From Paramecium sonneborni (Eukaryota; Ciliophora; Oligohymenophorea; Peniculida; Parameciidae), in assembly GCA_905182985.1 (NCBI GenBank), contig CAJJDN010000030.1:330432-394431 (forward strand): a stretch of DNA of 64,000 bases. The letters run 5' to 3'. Positions 11,601 through 23,569 of the stretch are shown one piece after another; the stretch's first letter is position 1, and every line of letters begins with the position of its first letter. The notes below the pieces were generated by a model. That model did no database searches and was not told where the DNA came from. It was given only the letters and a program-made list of their open reading frames with translations. Made by a program: the position numbers and the translations under genes.

Positions 11601-12211
11601 TGGATCTATAATCTAGATGTAATGTTGTTGTTAATTAATAACTAGATTCAATAGAATGCAAGGGATCTTCATTTATGGAAAAATTAGTCGTTTTATTGAA
11701 ATTTATTGTTATTATTATTTTCATAAGTTAATTAATTTAGATTGTTCATCTGAATCAGAATTTTAATCAAGAATTTATTGTTATTAGATTGATAATGGTT
11801 ATTATTATTGATTTATATTATTTAACAAGGCTTACTTCTTTGATTGCATTTGTAATAATCTGTTTTGTAAAATTTACTCATAATGAAAAATGACAATTTT
11901 TGTAATTTCTTACACTAATTCAAAAAGCATCATCATAGTTCTTAAGACTCTTATTGTACAAACTAGACAATATCTTTGATGAGATTCAGTTGTATTGATT
12001 TAGTCGATGAGTGATAAAATATCAATAAAAGCTAATAATAGTTCATAAAAACTTAATGGAGATTTAATGTTAATTATTTTCTTATAGATAGTTGGCATTA
12101 AAAATGGGATCAAACAAAGTCTTATATCCTAAAGATTAGTGATTACCTACTTTAGTGTTTGGTCCAAATTCGTAGTTGTAGAGTAGATTTTTTTCAACTC
12201 GATAAGCAAAT
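8279..12211. repeat. Direct duplication of 1966 bp around a single N (10245)
   Basis: 8279-10244 and 10246-12211 match at a constant offset of 1967 without differences seen. The left copy is cut at the N and the right copy continues into new sequence (TTTAGAACTCTTCC). Same contig-overlap pattern as at 7474. Confidence 0.85.
8621..11720. other. Mostly duplicated AT-rich sequence with minus-strand coding-like segment
   Basis: Apart from the duplicated parts of flanking genes, the minus strand carries a coding-like segment at about 11560-11720 (copy at about 9600-9750) reading KIPCILLNLVINQQQ and IIDPWSFEKSFTKVVVREQ. It directly follows a TGA of the next minus-strand gene, so it may be a downstream exon or a separate small gene. 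The rest (8872-9540 and its copy 10839-11500) shows nothing recognisable. Confidence 0.3.
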
Positions 12212-12258
12212 TTTAGAACTCTTCCACTCATTTTAGTTTCTTCTCTTCCAATTTTCAT
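11721..12258 (-). CDS. Unknown helical protein (complete copy)
   Basis: Starts MKIGREETKMSGRVLKFAYR at 12258 and ends NSDSDEQSKLINL with TGA at 11721-11723. A short intron or frame change near 12080-12130 connects the first exon (NLLYNYEFGPNTK) to the second (NIKSPLSFYELLLAFIDIL, then CLVCTIRVLRTMMMLFELVQ). The second half is hydrophobic and helical, with a Gln-rich acidic tail. I considered the peroxins PEX11 and PEX16 but could not match their signatures. A truncated copy (9754-10244) lacks the first exon because it ends at the N. Function unknown. Confidence 0.4.
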
Positions 12259-14337
12259 GAATGTGCACAAGCAGACTGAAAACAAAAATTCAAGAAATTA
12301 TGCCAATAATATCAAAATTTTGATCATTTTAATAATAGCTTTTATAAATTTATTATAATATAAGATGCTATTCAATTATTATTAATATTGTATTGGTTAT
12401 TATCAAAATCTTAAACTAAGATAAAAAAATGGAAAGTTTTTAGTTACAAAATAAAAGGATTATTATAATTCATTTTTTAGTTCAAAATCATTTAAGCATG
12501 TCACTATATTAAAGGTTTTGGTAATAAAACAAAGAAATATTAAATTTTAAATAAAAATTGCATTTAAATTGTCTTATGTAAATAAATTTTTGTAATTAAA
12601 ATATTTTAGAATTTTTTGTTTTTATTTATTATTCAAATAAACGTAGAAATGTTATTCTAGTACGTTATTCATTAATTATTTAATCAAATATATACTATTA
12701 TCTTAACTTCTAAGAGATTTAAATAAAATAATTATGCTATTATGCAAAGAAAAAGCAAAGTATTGGTTAAAGGTTTATAAATTCAGGAATTGACTCTGAT
12801 ACATTAGATACATGTGTATAATGATAAAAAAGTAAATAATTAATCAAATTTAATTAAAAAAGCTTGCAGCTATAAATTTTGAAAAAAGAAGAAGGAAAAT
12901 TCACATAAAAAATATTGAGTTATCAAGTTTAAAATAATAAGTAGGTTCAGTATTAATATAAATTAAAAAAACAATTACAGAAGAAAGAATTTCAGATTAT
13001 TATCAATTCTTAATTTTTTATAAAAGATTAATTATAAGAAATAAGTTTATTTAGTTTTTATTCCTTATCCATATTAATTATATATATTAAAAAATAAGTT
13101 ATNAAAATTTACTCATAATGAAAAATGACAATTTTTGTAATTTCTTACACTAATTCAAAAAGCATCATCATAGTTCTTAAGACTCTTATTGTACAAACTA
13201 GACAATATCTTTGATGAGATTCAGTTGTATTGATTTAGTCGATGAGTGATAAAATATCAATAAAAGCTAATAATAGTTCATAAAAACTTAATGGAGATTT
13301 AATGTTAATTATTTTCTTATAGATAGTTGGCATTAAAAATGGGATCAAACAAAGTCTTATATCCTAAAGATTAGTGATTACCTACTTTAGTGTTTGGTCC
13401 AAATTCGTAGTTGTAGAGTAGATTTTTTTCAACTCGATAAGCAAATTTTAGAACTCTTCCACTCATTTTAGTTTCTTCTCTTCCAATTTTCATGAATGTG
13501 CACAAGCAGACTGAAAACAAAAATTCAAGAAATTATGCCAATAATATCAAAATTTTGATCATTTTAATAATAGCTTTTATAAATTTATTATAATATAAGA
13601 TGCTATTCAATTATTATTAATATTGTATTGGTTATTATCAAAATCTTAAACTAAGATAAAAAAATGGAAAGTTTTTAGTTACAAAATAAAAGGATTATTA
13701 TAATTCATTTTTTAGTTCAAAATCATTTAAGCATGTCACTATATTAAAGGTTTTGGTAATAAAACAAAGAAATATTAAATTTTAAATAAAAATTGCATTT
13801 AAATTGTCTTATGTAAATAAATTTTTGTAATTAAAATATTTTAGAATTTTTTGTTTTTATTTATTATTCAAATAAACGTAGAAATGTTATTCTAGTACGT
13901 TATTCATTAATTATTTAATCAAATATATACTATTATCTTAACTTCTAAGAGATTTAAATAAAATAATTATGCTATTATGCAAAGAAAAAGCAAAGTATTG
14001 GTTAAAGGTTTATAAATTCAGGAATTGACTCTGATACATTAGATACATGTGTATAATGATAAAAAAGTAAATAATTAATCAAATTTAATTAAAAAAGCTT
14101 GCAGCTATAAATTTTGAAAAAAGAAGAAGGAAAATTCACATAAAAAATATTGAGTTATCAAGTTTAAAATAATAAGTAGGTTCAGTATTAATATAAATTA
14201 AAAAAACAATTACAGAAGAAAGAATTTCAGATTATTATCAATTCTTAATTTTTTATAAAAGATTAATTATAAGAAATAAGTTTATTTAGTTTTTATTCCT
14301 TATCCATATTAATTATATATATTAAAAAATAAGTTAT
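11869..14337. repeat. Direct duplication of 1234 bp around a single N (13103)
   Basis: 11869-13102 and 13104-14337 match at a constant offset of 1235. Third instance of the left copy ending at an N and the right copy continuing into unique sequence. Confidence 0.85.
12259..12741. other. AT-rich intergenic
   Basis: Spacer upstream of two divergent small genes, repeated at 13494-13976. No coding frame, RNA gene or motif recognised. Confidence 0.4.
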
Positions 14338-14358
14338 ATTCAAATATTTTTACTATGA
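13977..14358 (+). CDS. Small unknown basic protein (complete copy)
   Basis: Reads MQRKSKVLVKGLQIQELTL, then a phase-0 intron of about 31 nt (GTAAATAATT...AAAAAG) to LAAINFEKRRRKIHIKNIEL and a lysine/isoleucine-rich C-terminus ending IQIFLL at TGA 14356-14358. A truncated copy lies at 12742-13102 and ends at the N. Composition is close to that of the surrounding AT-rich DNA in the second half, so the true protein may be shorter. No domain recognised. Confidence 0.3.
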
Positions 14359-14665
14359 GTAATTATGAATTTTTATCAGAAAATTTTGGAATATCACCAT
14401 CAATTATATTATTTTGAGAAGAAGAACAAGAGTTATAGTAGTTGATGACTCAATAATTTTATTGAATGTATAATAGAGTTTAGATTAAATAGATTTTAGA
14501 TGAAAGAAATTAAAAGGATTTAGAGATTTAGAATTTGAATTTGGAAGAAGAGATTATACATTCTTTATAAAAAAGGGTGTAGAGAAAGTAGTTAAAAATT
14601 GATGAATATTAAGTGTAGTATTATATAAAAATAAAATATATATATAAATTAATAATTTATTAGAG
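14359..14665. other. Intergenic with coding-like coiled-coil fragment
   Basis: A plus-strand frame here reads QNLNLEEEIIHSLQKRVQRK, which could be a coiled-coil exon, but no start or supported splice path was found. It lies just upstream of the bL12m start. Confidence 0.3.
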
Positions 14666-15519
14666 ATGTAAAGAGTGGTAAGGTTTGGATGTAGTACAAT
14701 AAATAAATTAGAAAGTGAATTGAATAAAATTGAAAAGGTATCTTTTAAAGAAAGATATTTATCATTTCAAAGAGAATGGAATGAATTCAAAAATAGAGCA
14801 AAAGAAATGTATAAATTTGATGAATGATTTTGTATTTAGGCCTCCAAGAGTTTTTAATGATAAATTAGATGCTAATTAATAAAAGAAGATTAATTTGTTA
14901 GCAAAACATATAGAATATTTAAGTGAGAATGAATTTTAATATCTGAATTATATATTGTAGAAATAAGTACAAAATAAGCCAGATTTTGGTGAATTTTCAC
15001 TAGGAATAAAAAATGAAGATACTTAAGTTGGTAATATATAAATTAAAGATAAGGTCCTGGAGTTTGGCCAACAGCACATCCTTAATGGTTATAATAATAA
15101 GAAATTATAGCTAAATTATGGCCTTTAGGATAATAAGGAATTGCAACATTATTTTCTGAAGTAGTAGGATTTGGAGGTGGAGTAGGAACAGGAGTTTAAG
15201 GATAAGCTACTGCTACTGCTTCTGTATAAGAAGAAAAAAAAGTAGAAACTCCTAAAGAAGCTCCAAAAGAAGCTACTGTAATTTCTATATAATAATTATT
15301 TAGAAATCTAATTATGATGTTATCCTTGATTCTTATGATCCTGCTTAAAAAATTAAGATTATTAAAGATGTTAGAGCAATATTCAATTTAGGATTAAAGG
15401 AAGCTAAGGATTTGGTAGAAAAATTACCTGCCACATTAAATAAATAAATGAAAAAGAGTGATGCTGAAGAATTGAAGATAAAATTAGAAGCTATAGGTTG
15501 CACAATTAAGTTAGTGTGA
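14666..15519 (+). CDS. Mitochondrial ribosomal protein bL12m (L7/L12)
   Basis: The C-terminal domain is unmistakable: [40 protein letters not shown] and [16 protein letters not shown] follow the L7/L12 pattern with the conserved [10 protein letters not shown] loop that contacts translation factors. The N-terminus [20 protein letters not shown] is Arg-rich and amphipathic, fitting a mitochondrial import signal. Three introns restore the frame: 31 nt (GTATAAATTT...ATTTAG, joining KEM to PPRVFND), 23 nt (GTAATA...GATAAG, joining TQVG to [10 protein letters not shown]) and 26 nt (GTAATTTC...TTTAG, joining EAT to KSNYDVI). A Gly/Ala/Gln-rich hinge precedes the C-domain, as in the family. It forms the ribosomal stalk in the mitochondrion. 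Confidence 0.87.
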
Positions 15520-15772
15520 GAGTATATTATTATTAATAATCATTATAATGTTATTTTATTGTTTTTTTAGATGTGATATTACTATTTAATGTAATTTCAA
15601 ATTTAAAATCAAATTTGATTAGAAAATGAGAAGCCTATTAAGAAAATATATAATTAATATGGATTATTAATATTATTTAATATTCATTTTCATTGTTACT
15701 TAATATCAAATTTCTCTAATTCACCAATGAATTGATTGTAAAAGTTTATTTATTAAGGTACAGCTCTAGCAC

Positions 15773-16132
15773 TCACTATTGGCAATTCATAGGTTATTAA
15801 TAAATAAACCTTCTTCCCGTTTAACTTTTTACAAATCCCCTATTTACTAATAAGTTTATGTCTTTTACTCTTGCTAAAGATATTCCTTCTCCAACATCTG
15901 CATCTCCTCTTCTTCCATATATCAGAGGAGGATGCCATCTATGAACTTCATAATGTTCACCTAATAATATAAACCCTCCTCCTATTGTATTGTCTCTTAC
16001 ATCATATGCTTTCAAATATGGACCTAATTCCTCTTTTGTTGCAGCACAGTTTTTATGTGTTATCACATTCAAATCCTCATCAAATATTATTGCTTTTGCC
16101 CACTAATTTATATCTTATATTTTATACTTCAT
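15773..16132 (-). CDS. Profilin-like actin-binding protein
   Basis: 119 residues, MKYKIQDINQWAKAIIFDED at the start. The middle GGGFILLGEHYEVHRW and PPLIYGRRGDADVGEGISLA matches the profilin central sheet and the GKKG-type turn (here GRRGD). Profilin binds monomeric actin and controls filament growth near the membrane. Standard-code reading would stop at a TAA at 15821-15823; with Gln the protein continues 16 residues to TGA at 15773. No intron is needed. The C-terminal helix is less typical than in plant or animal profilins, so identification is by the central block only. It is divergently oriented to the following HEAT-like gene. Confidence 0.6.
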
Positions 16133-16339
16133 CTTATTTCTTTAATTCTCCTTATAATAATGCTGGCTCTAAACCTTAATCCATTAAATATTTTTCAAAT
16201 TAAAATATATTTAAATATTTTAATATCTTTCCCAACCATAAATTATATTATCTATATCATATTTTAAATAATATTATTAAAATATATAATATATTCTTTT
16301 TCTAATTATTTTTACATTAATATTTATTTTATTTAAATA

Positions 16340-18382
16340 TTTTTAATATTAAATCCATCTATTCTACTCTTAACTTCAAGAACTTAATAAACTTGCATTT
16401 CACTCTTCTAAACTTAAAGAATTTTATCAATCCCATTAAATTTTCGATCTATTACAACTTCTAAATCATACCTAACTAAATATAAGATTAATTAAACAAA
16501 ATTGTTTCTTATCTTGATTTTCTCTTCTCAGATCCCGATATCTATAAAGAATTATTATTAAAATAAAATTCATTTGAATTTGTACAAACTTTGCTTTTAC
16601 ATTAAAATAAAAAAGTAAGTTCATTAATTTTCTGAATGTATAGAATATAATAACTTTCAATTTGGATAATTAATCTCCAAATTAGTATAAGATAAATCTC
16701 CATTTCTTAATTTAATACATTAGGTTATTTTTTTTTAACTTTCTGATCCAGACATCAGAAGTTTATTTAAAGGCTTTGAGACTTACTTAAAAACTCTTTA
16801 AATTTATAGTGAACTTTTTTTACTTACATCACCTATGGATTAAATAATAAGAATGAAGTAATCTAACGAAGATTTGTTGAAATATTAATTTATTTAACTA
16901 ATTTAGATTAGACTATCTAATCACCTTACATAAACATTTTAAAATTAGTATTTAAACTTTACAATACTTATAGGGAGTTCAAAATGGAATTGATAATTTA
17001 ATAGTATATTAATCCTTTTTTAAAATATTCATCATTCTGCATTTAAGAATAATGATGGCTTTATACATAAAAATATGAAGTTTTATATGTAGCTAATATG
17101 CTAAGTTTAAGATGGTTATCAACCAATTCAAGTGAATAATTTGAAGGAGCTTTAGAAATTATTTCAAGTTTTGTTTCTTTTACTGAAGGATTCAATTTTA
17201 TTATACTTAAATTTAGATCATATATATTAATCATTTTTATATCAATTAATATATCAAATATTAAATTGAATTAAACAAAAAAAACTAAATTAACTTATTA
17301 AAAATACTAACCTTTAGTTTTATTTTGTAAATTTTTCTATTTTATTTTTTAGTCTAATATTTGTATCCGACAAAAGAATTGATTAAAATAAAAGCACTTC
17401 ATTATTATGTCAGCTTCTTTGTAACAGATTAAACAACACCTCAACCTCCAAAAAAATTTTTTGGCTATATTCATTATTAGGAAATGTTTCTAAAATATTA
17501 AGTTAATTTTATTCAAATGATTAAATTAGCTAAGCTATAGTATTTCTTAATAAATAATTAAACACAACTTTTGGTGAAATTCAAAAAACTATGTTAGAAT
17601 TAACAATACTTTATTTCATTTTTTTAATCTATAAGAATGGGATGAAATCTTTACAAACACTATTGCAAATTAAAAATTATTATTATTATGATGATAATAT
17701 TTTAGTATAACGATAATTTAAAAAACAAATTTTAGTGGAAAAATCATTATTTTTATTAATTCTAAATTAATTCAGAATAAATAAAACTAATAAATTATTA
17801 AATAATAATATTTTTAAGTTCTATTATTAATTAATTATATACTATTAAATTCATAAAACTATGGTATTATTCAAGATATTCCTGCTAAGGAAACCTAATA
17901 GAAATTAAATATAAAATAAAAAAAGCATACAATATTTAAAAATATACAAATTCAATTCTTTAATTTCTTTTTTTAATCAAGAAATAATGGTTCAAATCAA
18001 TTTAATAAATGTTACTATCTTAAATAAAATCAATATTAAAGAATCGTTTTTCAAACTTTAATAATATTAAAAAATAATAATGCATCAGAAGACACACTAA
18101 AATTTTTATTAAAAGTATGATACATTTTAAAGTGAGAGATTATAAAGAATAATATATCATACGAATTTTTTAAATAGATTCATATTAGAGGGATTATAGG
18201 AAATTATCACAAACTCATAATATCATAATAATAATAAATTTGTATTAAAGAATTTATATAACTTAGGTAATCTGATGGTAATTTTGGAATGGCTTTAATT
18301 AGATTAATTTAAATTAAAAGGATCTGTAAATAAATAAGCAGAATTCTTTTAGAAAAAAATATATATTTAATTTATAAAATGA
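16340..18382 (+). CDS. AT-rich HEAT-like helical protein (boundaries approximate)
   Basis: The plus strand has very few TGA codons while the minus strand is full of stops, and protein-like stretches can be linked through short introns: QELNKLAFHSSKLKEFYQSH, then (28-nt intron GTTTCTTA...TCTCAG) YPDIYKELLLKQNSFEFVQT, FKGFETYLKTLQIYSELFLL, KYEVLYVANMLSLRWLSTNS, then (26-nt intron) FFQYLYPTKELIKIKALHYY, and finally FVLKNLYNLGNLMVILEWLQ before TGA at 18380-18382. The repeated amphipathic helices suggest a HEAT/ARM-type scaffold. No start codon could be chosen with confidence and several exon joins are unresolved. Composition is more AT-rich than neighbouring genes, so part could be decayed. Confidence 0.4.
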
Positions 18383-18624
18383 ATATAATTGAGTTTGAAA
18401 TTGTTTTGGTTATTTATTATTATCAAATGACGTAAGTTTGAAATGAGAATGTATTATTAAATGATGTAAGTGAGTAGGTTGATATTAGTAATTGAATGAA
18501 TTTGAATAAGGAAGAGATAAGTAAGTATGATTTTGAATAATAATTCTTAGATGAACACAATTGATTAGAGAATCTTTTAATATGGAGATATAAATAATTG
18601 ATTTTATATTAATATCTGTGTTTA

Positions 18625-19943
18625 ATGCATCATTTTATGAGATTTTCTAAAATAAGCAAAGCCTTTAAAGATGTGCCATCAGAGTATGTTTATTAGATAA
18701 ATGCAATAAAAAACTTTGAGCCAATAAAATAATTTAGAGTAATAGATTTGGAAGGTAATCTTATTGCTAAGGAATACAATAATATTCCAAAAGAGACATT
18801 AAATTAAATATTTGATTTAATGATAAGTGTAAGAATGTTGGTTTAATAGTTATTAGATAGAAGAGATGGATAATCTTCTTTATATGTCTTAGAGATAAGG
18901 GAAAATTTCATTTTATATGACATCTTTTGGTGAGACAGCAACAACAGTAGGGACAACAGCTGCATTATAATCTTAAGATTTTATATTTCCATAATATAGA
19001 GAATAAGGTAGTTTTATGTGGAGAGGATTTACAATTGAATAAATAGTGAATTAATGTATAGGAAATCATTTAGATGGTGGAAAAGGTAGATAAATGCCAG
19101 TTCATTATGGAAGCAAGGATTTAAATATAGTGACAGTATCATCACCTTTAAGTAAATTAATATTAAATGACATATTATAGCTACTTAAGTACCATAAGCA
19201 AGTGGAGCAGGATATGGATTTAGAGTAAATGGTGAAAATAAGATAGCAGCTACTTGGTTTGGTGAAGGAGCAGCTTCTGAAGGAGATTTTCATTCTGCAA
19301 TGAATTTTGCATAAACTTTAAAATGCTAAACTCTATTTTTATGCAGAAATAATCATTATGCTATTAGTACTCCTACAGATGATCAATTTAGAGGTGATAC
19401 TATTGCTGGAAAAGCTCCTGCTTATGGAATGAGAACATTAAAAATTGATGGTAATGATTTATTAGCTGTTTATAATGGAGTCAAATATGCAAGAGAATAA
19501 ATTATTAAAAATAAAGAACCATTCTTTATTGAATTTATTACTTATAGAGTATATTTTAATTGTATCAATAGATTGGAGATCATTCAACATCTGATCATTC
19601 TGTTTTATATAGATCTTAAGAAGAAATTGATTCTTGGAAATCTGGAAATAATCCAATCAATAGATTAGGTTTATTCTTAAAAAAATAAGGACTTAGATAA
19701 TTTAATGATGAGCATGATAATCAAATTAGAAAAGATGTTAGAAATAGAGTTATTGCTGCATTAAAAAATGGATCAGAATGTATTTAAATTATTCATTACA
19801 TAGAATAATAACCATCCATTCAAGATTTATTCACTGATGTTTATGATGAAGTATTACCACATCTATCAGAATAATATGCTTAATTAAGAGATCATTTAAC
19901 TAAATATAAAGATTAATATCCAATCAATAAATTCAAAGGTGGA
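18625..19943 (+). CDS. Branched-chain 2-oxoacid dehydrogenase E1-alpha, copy A (3' end cut at N)
   Basis: Thiamine-diphosphate-dependent alpha subunit of the mitochondrial BCKDH complex (valine, leucine, isoleucine breakdown). Starts MHHFMRFSKISKAFKDVPSE, an import-signal-like N-terminus. Conserved blocks: QRQGKISFYMTSFGE, QYREQGSFMWRGFTI, GKGRQMPVHYGSKD, the ThDP/Mg loop WFGEGAASEGDFHSAMNFA, CRNNHYAIST, and YRIGDHSTSDHS with the phosphorylation-loop serines. Introns of 28 nt (GTAAGAATG...TTATTAG), 29 nt (after SSPL), 23 nt (before IGDHS) and about 24 nt (after GSE). The copy is interrupted at GGTGGA just before the N at 19944, two codons short of the stop seen in copy C. Confidence 0.9.
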
Positions 19944-19944
19944 N

Positions 19945-21173
19945 TTTGAGCCAATAAAATAATTTAGAGTAATAGATTTGGAAGGTAATCTTGTTGCTAA
20001 GGAATATAATAATATTCCAAAAGAGACATTAAATTAAATATTTGATTTAATGATAAGTGTAAGAATGTTAGTTTAATGATTGTTAGATAGAAGAGATGGA
20101 TAATCTTCTTTATATGTCTTAGAGATAAGGGAAAATATCATTTTATATGACATCTTTTGGTGAGACAGCAACAACAGTAGGGACAACAGCTGCATTATAA
20201 TCTTAAGATTTTATATTTCCATAATATAGAGAATAAGGTAGTTTTATGTGGAGAGGATTTACAATTGAATAAATAGTGAATTAATGTATAGGAAATCATT
20301 TAGATGGTGGAAAAGGTAGATAAATGCCAGTTCATTATGGAAGCAAAGATTTAAATATAGTGACAGTATCATCACCTTTAAGTAATATAATATTAAATGA
20401 AATATTATAGCTACTTAAGTACCATAAGCAAGTGGTGCAGGATATGGATTTAGAGTAAATGGTGAAAATAAGATAGCAGCTACTTGGTTTGGTGAAGGAG
20501 CAGCTTCTGAAGGAGATTTTCATTCTGCAATGAATTTTGCATAAACTTTAAAATGCTAAACTCTATTTTTATGCAGAAATAATCATTATGCTATTAGTAC
20601 TCCTACAGATGATCAATTTAGAGGTGATACTATTGCTGGAAAAGCTCCTGCTTATGGAATGAGAACATTAAAAATTGATGGTAATGATTTATTAGCTGTT
20701 TATAATGGAGTCAAATATGCAAGAGAATAAATTATTAAAAATAAAGAACCATTCTTTATTGAATTTATTACTTATAGAGTATATTTTAATTGTATCAATA
20801 GATTGGAGATCATTCAACATCTGATCATTCTGTTTTATATAGATCTTAAGAAGAAATTGATTCTTGGAAATCTGGAAATAATCCAATCAATAGATTAGGT
20901 TTATTCTTAAAAAAATAAGGACTTAGATAATTTAATGATGAGCATGATAATCAAATTAGAAAAGATGTTAGAAATAGAGTTATTGCTGCATTAAAAAATG
21001 GATCAGAATGTATTTAAATTATTCATTACATAGAATAATAACCATCCATTCAAGATTTATTCACTGATGTTTATGATGAAGTATTACCACATCTATCAGA
21101 ATAATATGCTTAATTAAGAGATCATTTAACTAAATATAAAGATTAATATCCAATCAATAAATTCAAAGGTGGA
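19945..21173 (+). CDS. BCKDH E1-alpha, copy B (both ends cut at Ns)
   Basis: Begins at the codon for Phe in NFEPIKQF and ends at GGTGGA before N 21174, so about 30 N-terminal codons and the stop are absent. The 5' half carries the variants of copy C (Val for Ile in GNLVAKEYNN; the first intron reads GTTAGTTTAATGATTGTTAG; third-base change in ASGAG), while the 3' end carries those of copy A (24-nt last intron, Leu in QDLFTDV, Ala in EQYAQLR). It is therefore a mosaic of A and C. A TGA that seems to interrupt the frame lies inside the first intron and does not break the protein. Confidence 0.85.
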
Positions 21174-21174
21174 N

Positions 21175-22498
21175 ATGCATCACTTTATGAGATTTTCTAA
21201 AATAAGCAAAGCCTTTAAAGATGTGCCATCAGAGTATGTTTATTAGATAAAAGCAATAAAAAACTTTGAGCCAATAAAATAATTTAGAGTAATAGATTTG
21301 GAAGGTAATCTTGTTGCTAAGGAATATAATAATATTCCAAAAGAGACATTAAATTAAATATTTGATTTAATGATAAGTGTAAGAATGTTAGTTTAATGAT
21401 TGTTAGATAGAAGAGATGGATAATCTTCTTTATATGTCTTAGAGATAAGGGAAAATATCATTTTATATGACATCTTTTGGTGAGACAGCAACAACAGTAG
21501 GGACAACAGCTGCATTATAATCTTAAGATTTTATATTTCCATAATATAGAGAATAAGGTAGTTTTATGTGGAGAGGATTTACAATTGAATAAATAGTGAA
21601 TTAATGTATAGGAAATCATTTAGATGGTGGAAAAGGTAGATAAATGCCAGTTCATTATGGAAGCAAAGATTTAAATATAGTGACAGTATCATCACCTTTA
21701 AGTAATATAATATTAAATGAAATATTATAGCTACTTAAGTACCATAAGCAAGTGGTGCAGGATATGGATTTAGAGTAAATGGTGAAAATAAGATAGCAGC
21801 TACTTGGTTTGGTGAAGGAGCAGCTTCTGAAGGAGATTTTCATTCTGCAATGAATTTTGCATAAACTTTAAAATGCTAAACTCTATTTTTATGCAGAAAT
21901 AATCATTATGCTATTAGTACTCCTACAGATGATCAATTTAGAGGTGATACTATTGCTGGAAAAGCTCCTGCTTATGGAATGAGAACATTAAAAATTGATG
22001 GTAATGATTTATTAGCTGTTTATAATGGAGTCAAATATGCAAGAGAATAAATTATTAAAAATAAAGAACCATTCTTTATTGAATTTATTACTTATAGAGT
22101 ATATTTTAATTGTATCAATAGATTGGAGATCATTCAACATCTGATCATTCTGTTTTATATAGATCTTAAGAAGAAATTGATTCTTGGAAATCTGGAAATA
22201 ATCCAATCAATAGATTAGGTTTATTCTTAAAAAAATAAGGACTTAGATAATTTAATGATGAGCATGATAATCAAATTAGAAAAGATGTTAGAAATAGAGT
22301 TATTGCTGCATTAAAAAATGGATCAGAATGTATTTCATTATTCATTACATAGAATAATAACCATCCATTCAAGATATGTTCACTGATGTTTATGATGAAG
22401 TATTACCACATCTATCAGAATAATATACTTAATTAAGAGATCATTTAACTAAATATAAAGATTAATATCCAATCAATAAATTCAAAGGTGGATTATGA
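21175..22498 (+). CDS. BCKDH E1-alpha, copy C (complete)
   Basis: Full gene from ATG 21175 to TGA 22496-22498 (end FKGGL), about 400 residues, near the length of E1-alpha in animals minus part of the leader. Same five-exon structure as copy A. It differs from A by a few substitutions (for example Lys for Asn in YQIKAIKNF; Val for Ile in GNLV), changes in introns, a last intron one base shorter (GTATTTCATT...ACATAG, 23 nt), and Met/Thr near the C-terminus (QDMFTDV, EQYTQLR). All ThDP and E2-contact motifs are kept, so both A and C encode plausible active enzymes: alleles or recent paralogues. Confidence 0.9.
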
Positions 22499-22834
22499 AT
22501 ATTTACATATATTATACATAATAAATAAGTTTACAAGTGATATTCATATTGTAAGATTTTTTATATTTAATTAATGTTTTTTAATTGTATACATTGTTGA
22601 CTCTCCATTTTGCTGTCTTAGTTCTCTAATGTATTTCTCAAATTTGTTCAAATAATTATAGATATTGCTAATTTTAAATTATTAGAAAGTTCAATCTTTA
22701 TTAACGGAGAATTTAATTTTTACTATATTCACAAATTCTAAGAACTATAATTTTTTTTGAATATATCTAATAATAAATAATTAAAAATATCTTTATTCAT
22801 ATTACTATATGTATATATATATAAATAAATAAGT
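22499..22834. other. Intergenic with minus-strand coding-like fragment
   Basis: On the minus strand about 22553-22690 reads IYNYLNKFEKYIRELRQQNG, ending at a TGA. It may be a last exon of the upstream membrane-protein gene or an unrelated short gene; no splice path was found. The rest is AT-rich. Confidence 0.3.
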
Positions 22835-23569
22835 TCAATCAAAGTAATAATGAATTCTCTATTTATTTTTATCAACTACAAAATATATTAGTATCATAAA
22901 GACTTTTATCAAATATACAATTAAAAATATTTAATAAAAGAATAGGATGACCATTGGCTTATATTTACTGAGTATATATTAATGAAATTCCAACAATTAG
23001 CATTAGAATTTATATTTCTTAAAGTCTAGTACTATGAATATTGGTAAAAAGATTAATGATATGATTATCATTGAAATTACATAAAAGTATCTTTAACAGT
23101 TTGTTAGATTCTTCTATGTACATCTATTTGGATTTTATTAAAAAATTTCTATATTTGAATCACAATTTTTGCACAACTGTGAAAAACAAATTTGACAAAA
23201 CAATCTTGAATTCTCATTTTAAATACTGATTATTTAATTAGAATCACATTTGTAGCATTTTTTGAAACAATCTCCATTCATGAATTATTAACATTATTAG
23301 CATTTATCTGAGTTATTTTATTGTTATTTTTTTAGTTGTTTTAGTTAAAATATTGAGATTTGAAGATCGTTGTGGCTTTATAGAATATACAAAATATCGC
23401 AATTAGAACATCTGAAATAGGTTTTAGCATCTGAAATAAATTTAAGTTATAGATGCATTTCATCTATTAAAATCCTATGGATCTCATTACTCTTACTAAT
23501 TTTAGTAATTAAAACATAATCTTTGCTATTATATTCAATCACATCTGAATCTAACAAAGGATTTTCCAT
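22835..23569 (-). CDS. Unknown Cys-rich membrane protein
   Basis: Starts MENPLLDSDVIEYNSKDYVL; 244 codons without an intron to TGA at 22835-22837. The first half contains paired Cys motifs (YFRCSNCDI, DKCQQCQQF, DCFKKCYKCD, FCQICFSQLCKNCD), which suggest one or two zinc-ribbon-like or treble-clef folds. Two hydrophobic stretches follow: FYVISMIIISLIFLPIFIVL and, nearer the C-terminus, VILFFYQIFLIVYLIKVFMI, both long enough to cross a membrane. I do not recognise the family; the order cytoplasmic zinc module then two membrane helices is seen in several ER or endosomal proteins, but no signature was matched. Confidence 0.6.

Noticed and set aside
11721..12258. Peroxin (PEX11 or PEX16) assignment
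   Set aside because: Only general hydrophobic helices agree; no family-specific motif could be matched by eye.
14400..14480. Response-regulator-like start (RVIVVDDSIILLN)
   Set aside because: Only about 25 codons before a TGA, with no matching downstream receiver-domain residues or splice path; likely chance.
18820..20080. In-frame TGA suggesting BCKDH copies B and C are pseudogenes
   Set aside because: The TGA (TTTAATGATTG) falls inside the 28-nt first intron, and removing it restores the QRQGKISFYMTSFGE block.
22300..22400. One-base deletion in BCKDH copy C compared with A and B as a frameshift
   Set aside because: The deletion lies in the last intron (GTATTT...ACATAG, 24 nt in A and B and 23 nt in C), so the protein frame is unchanged.
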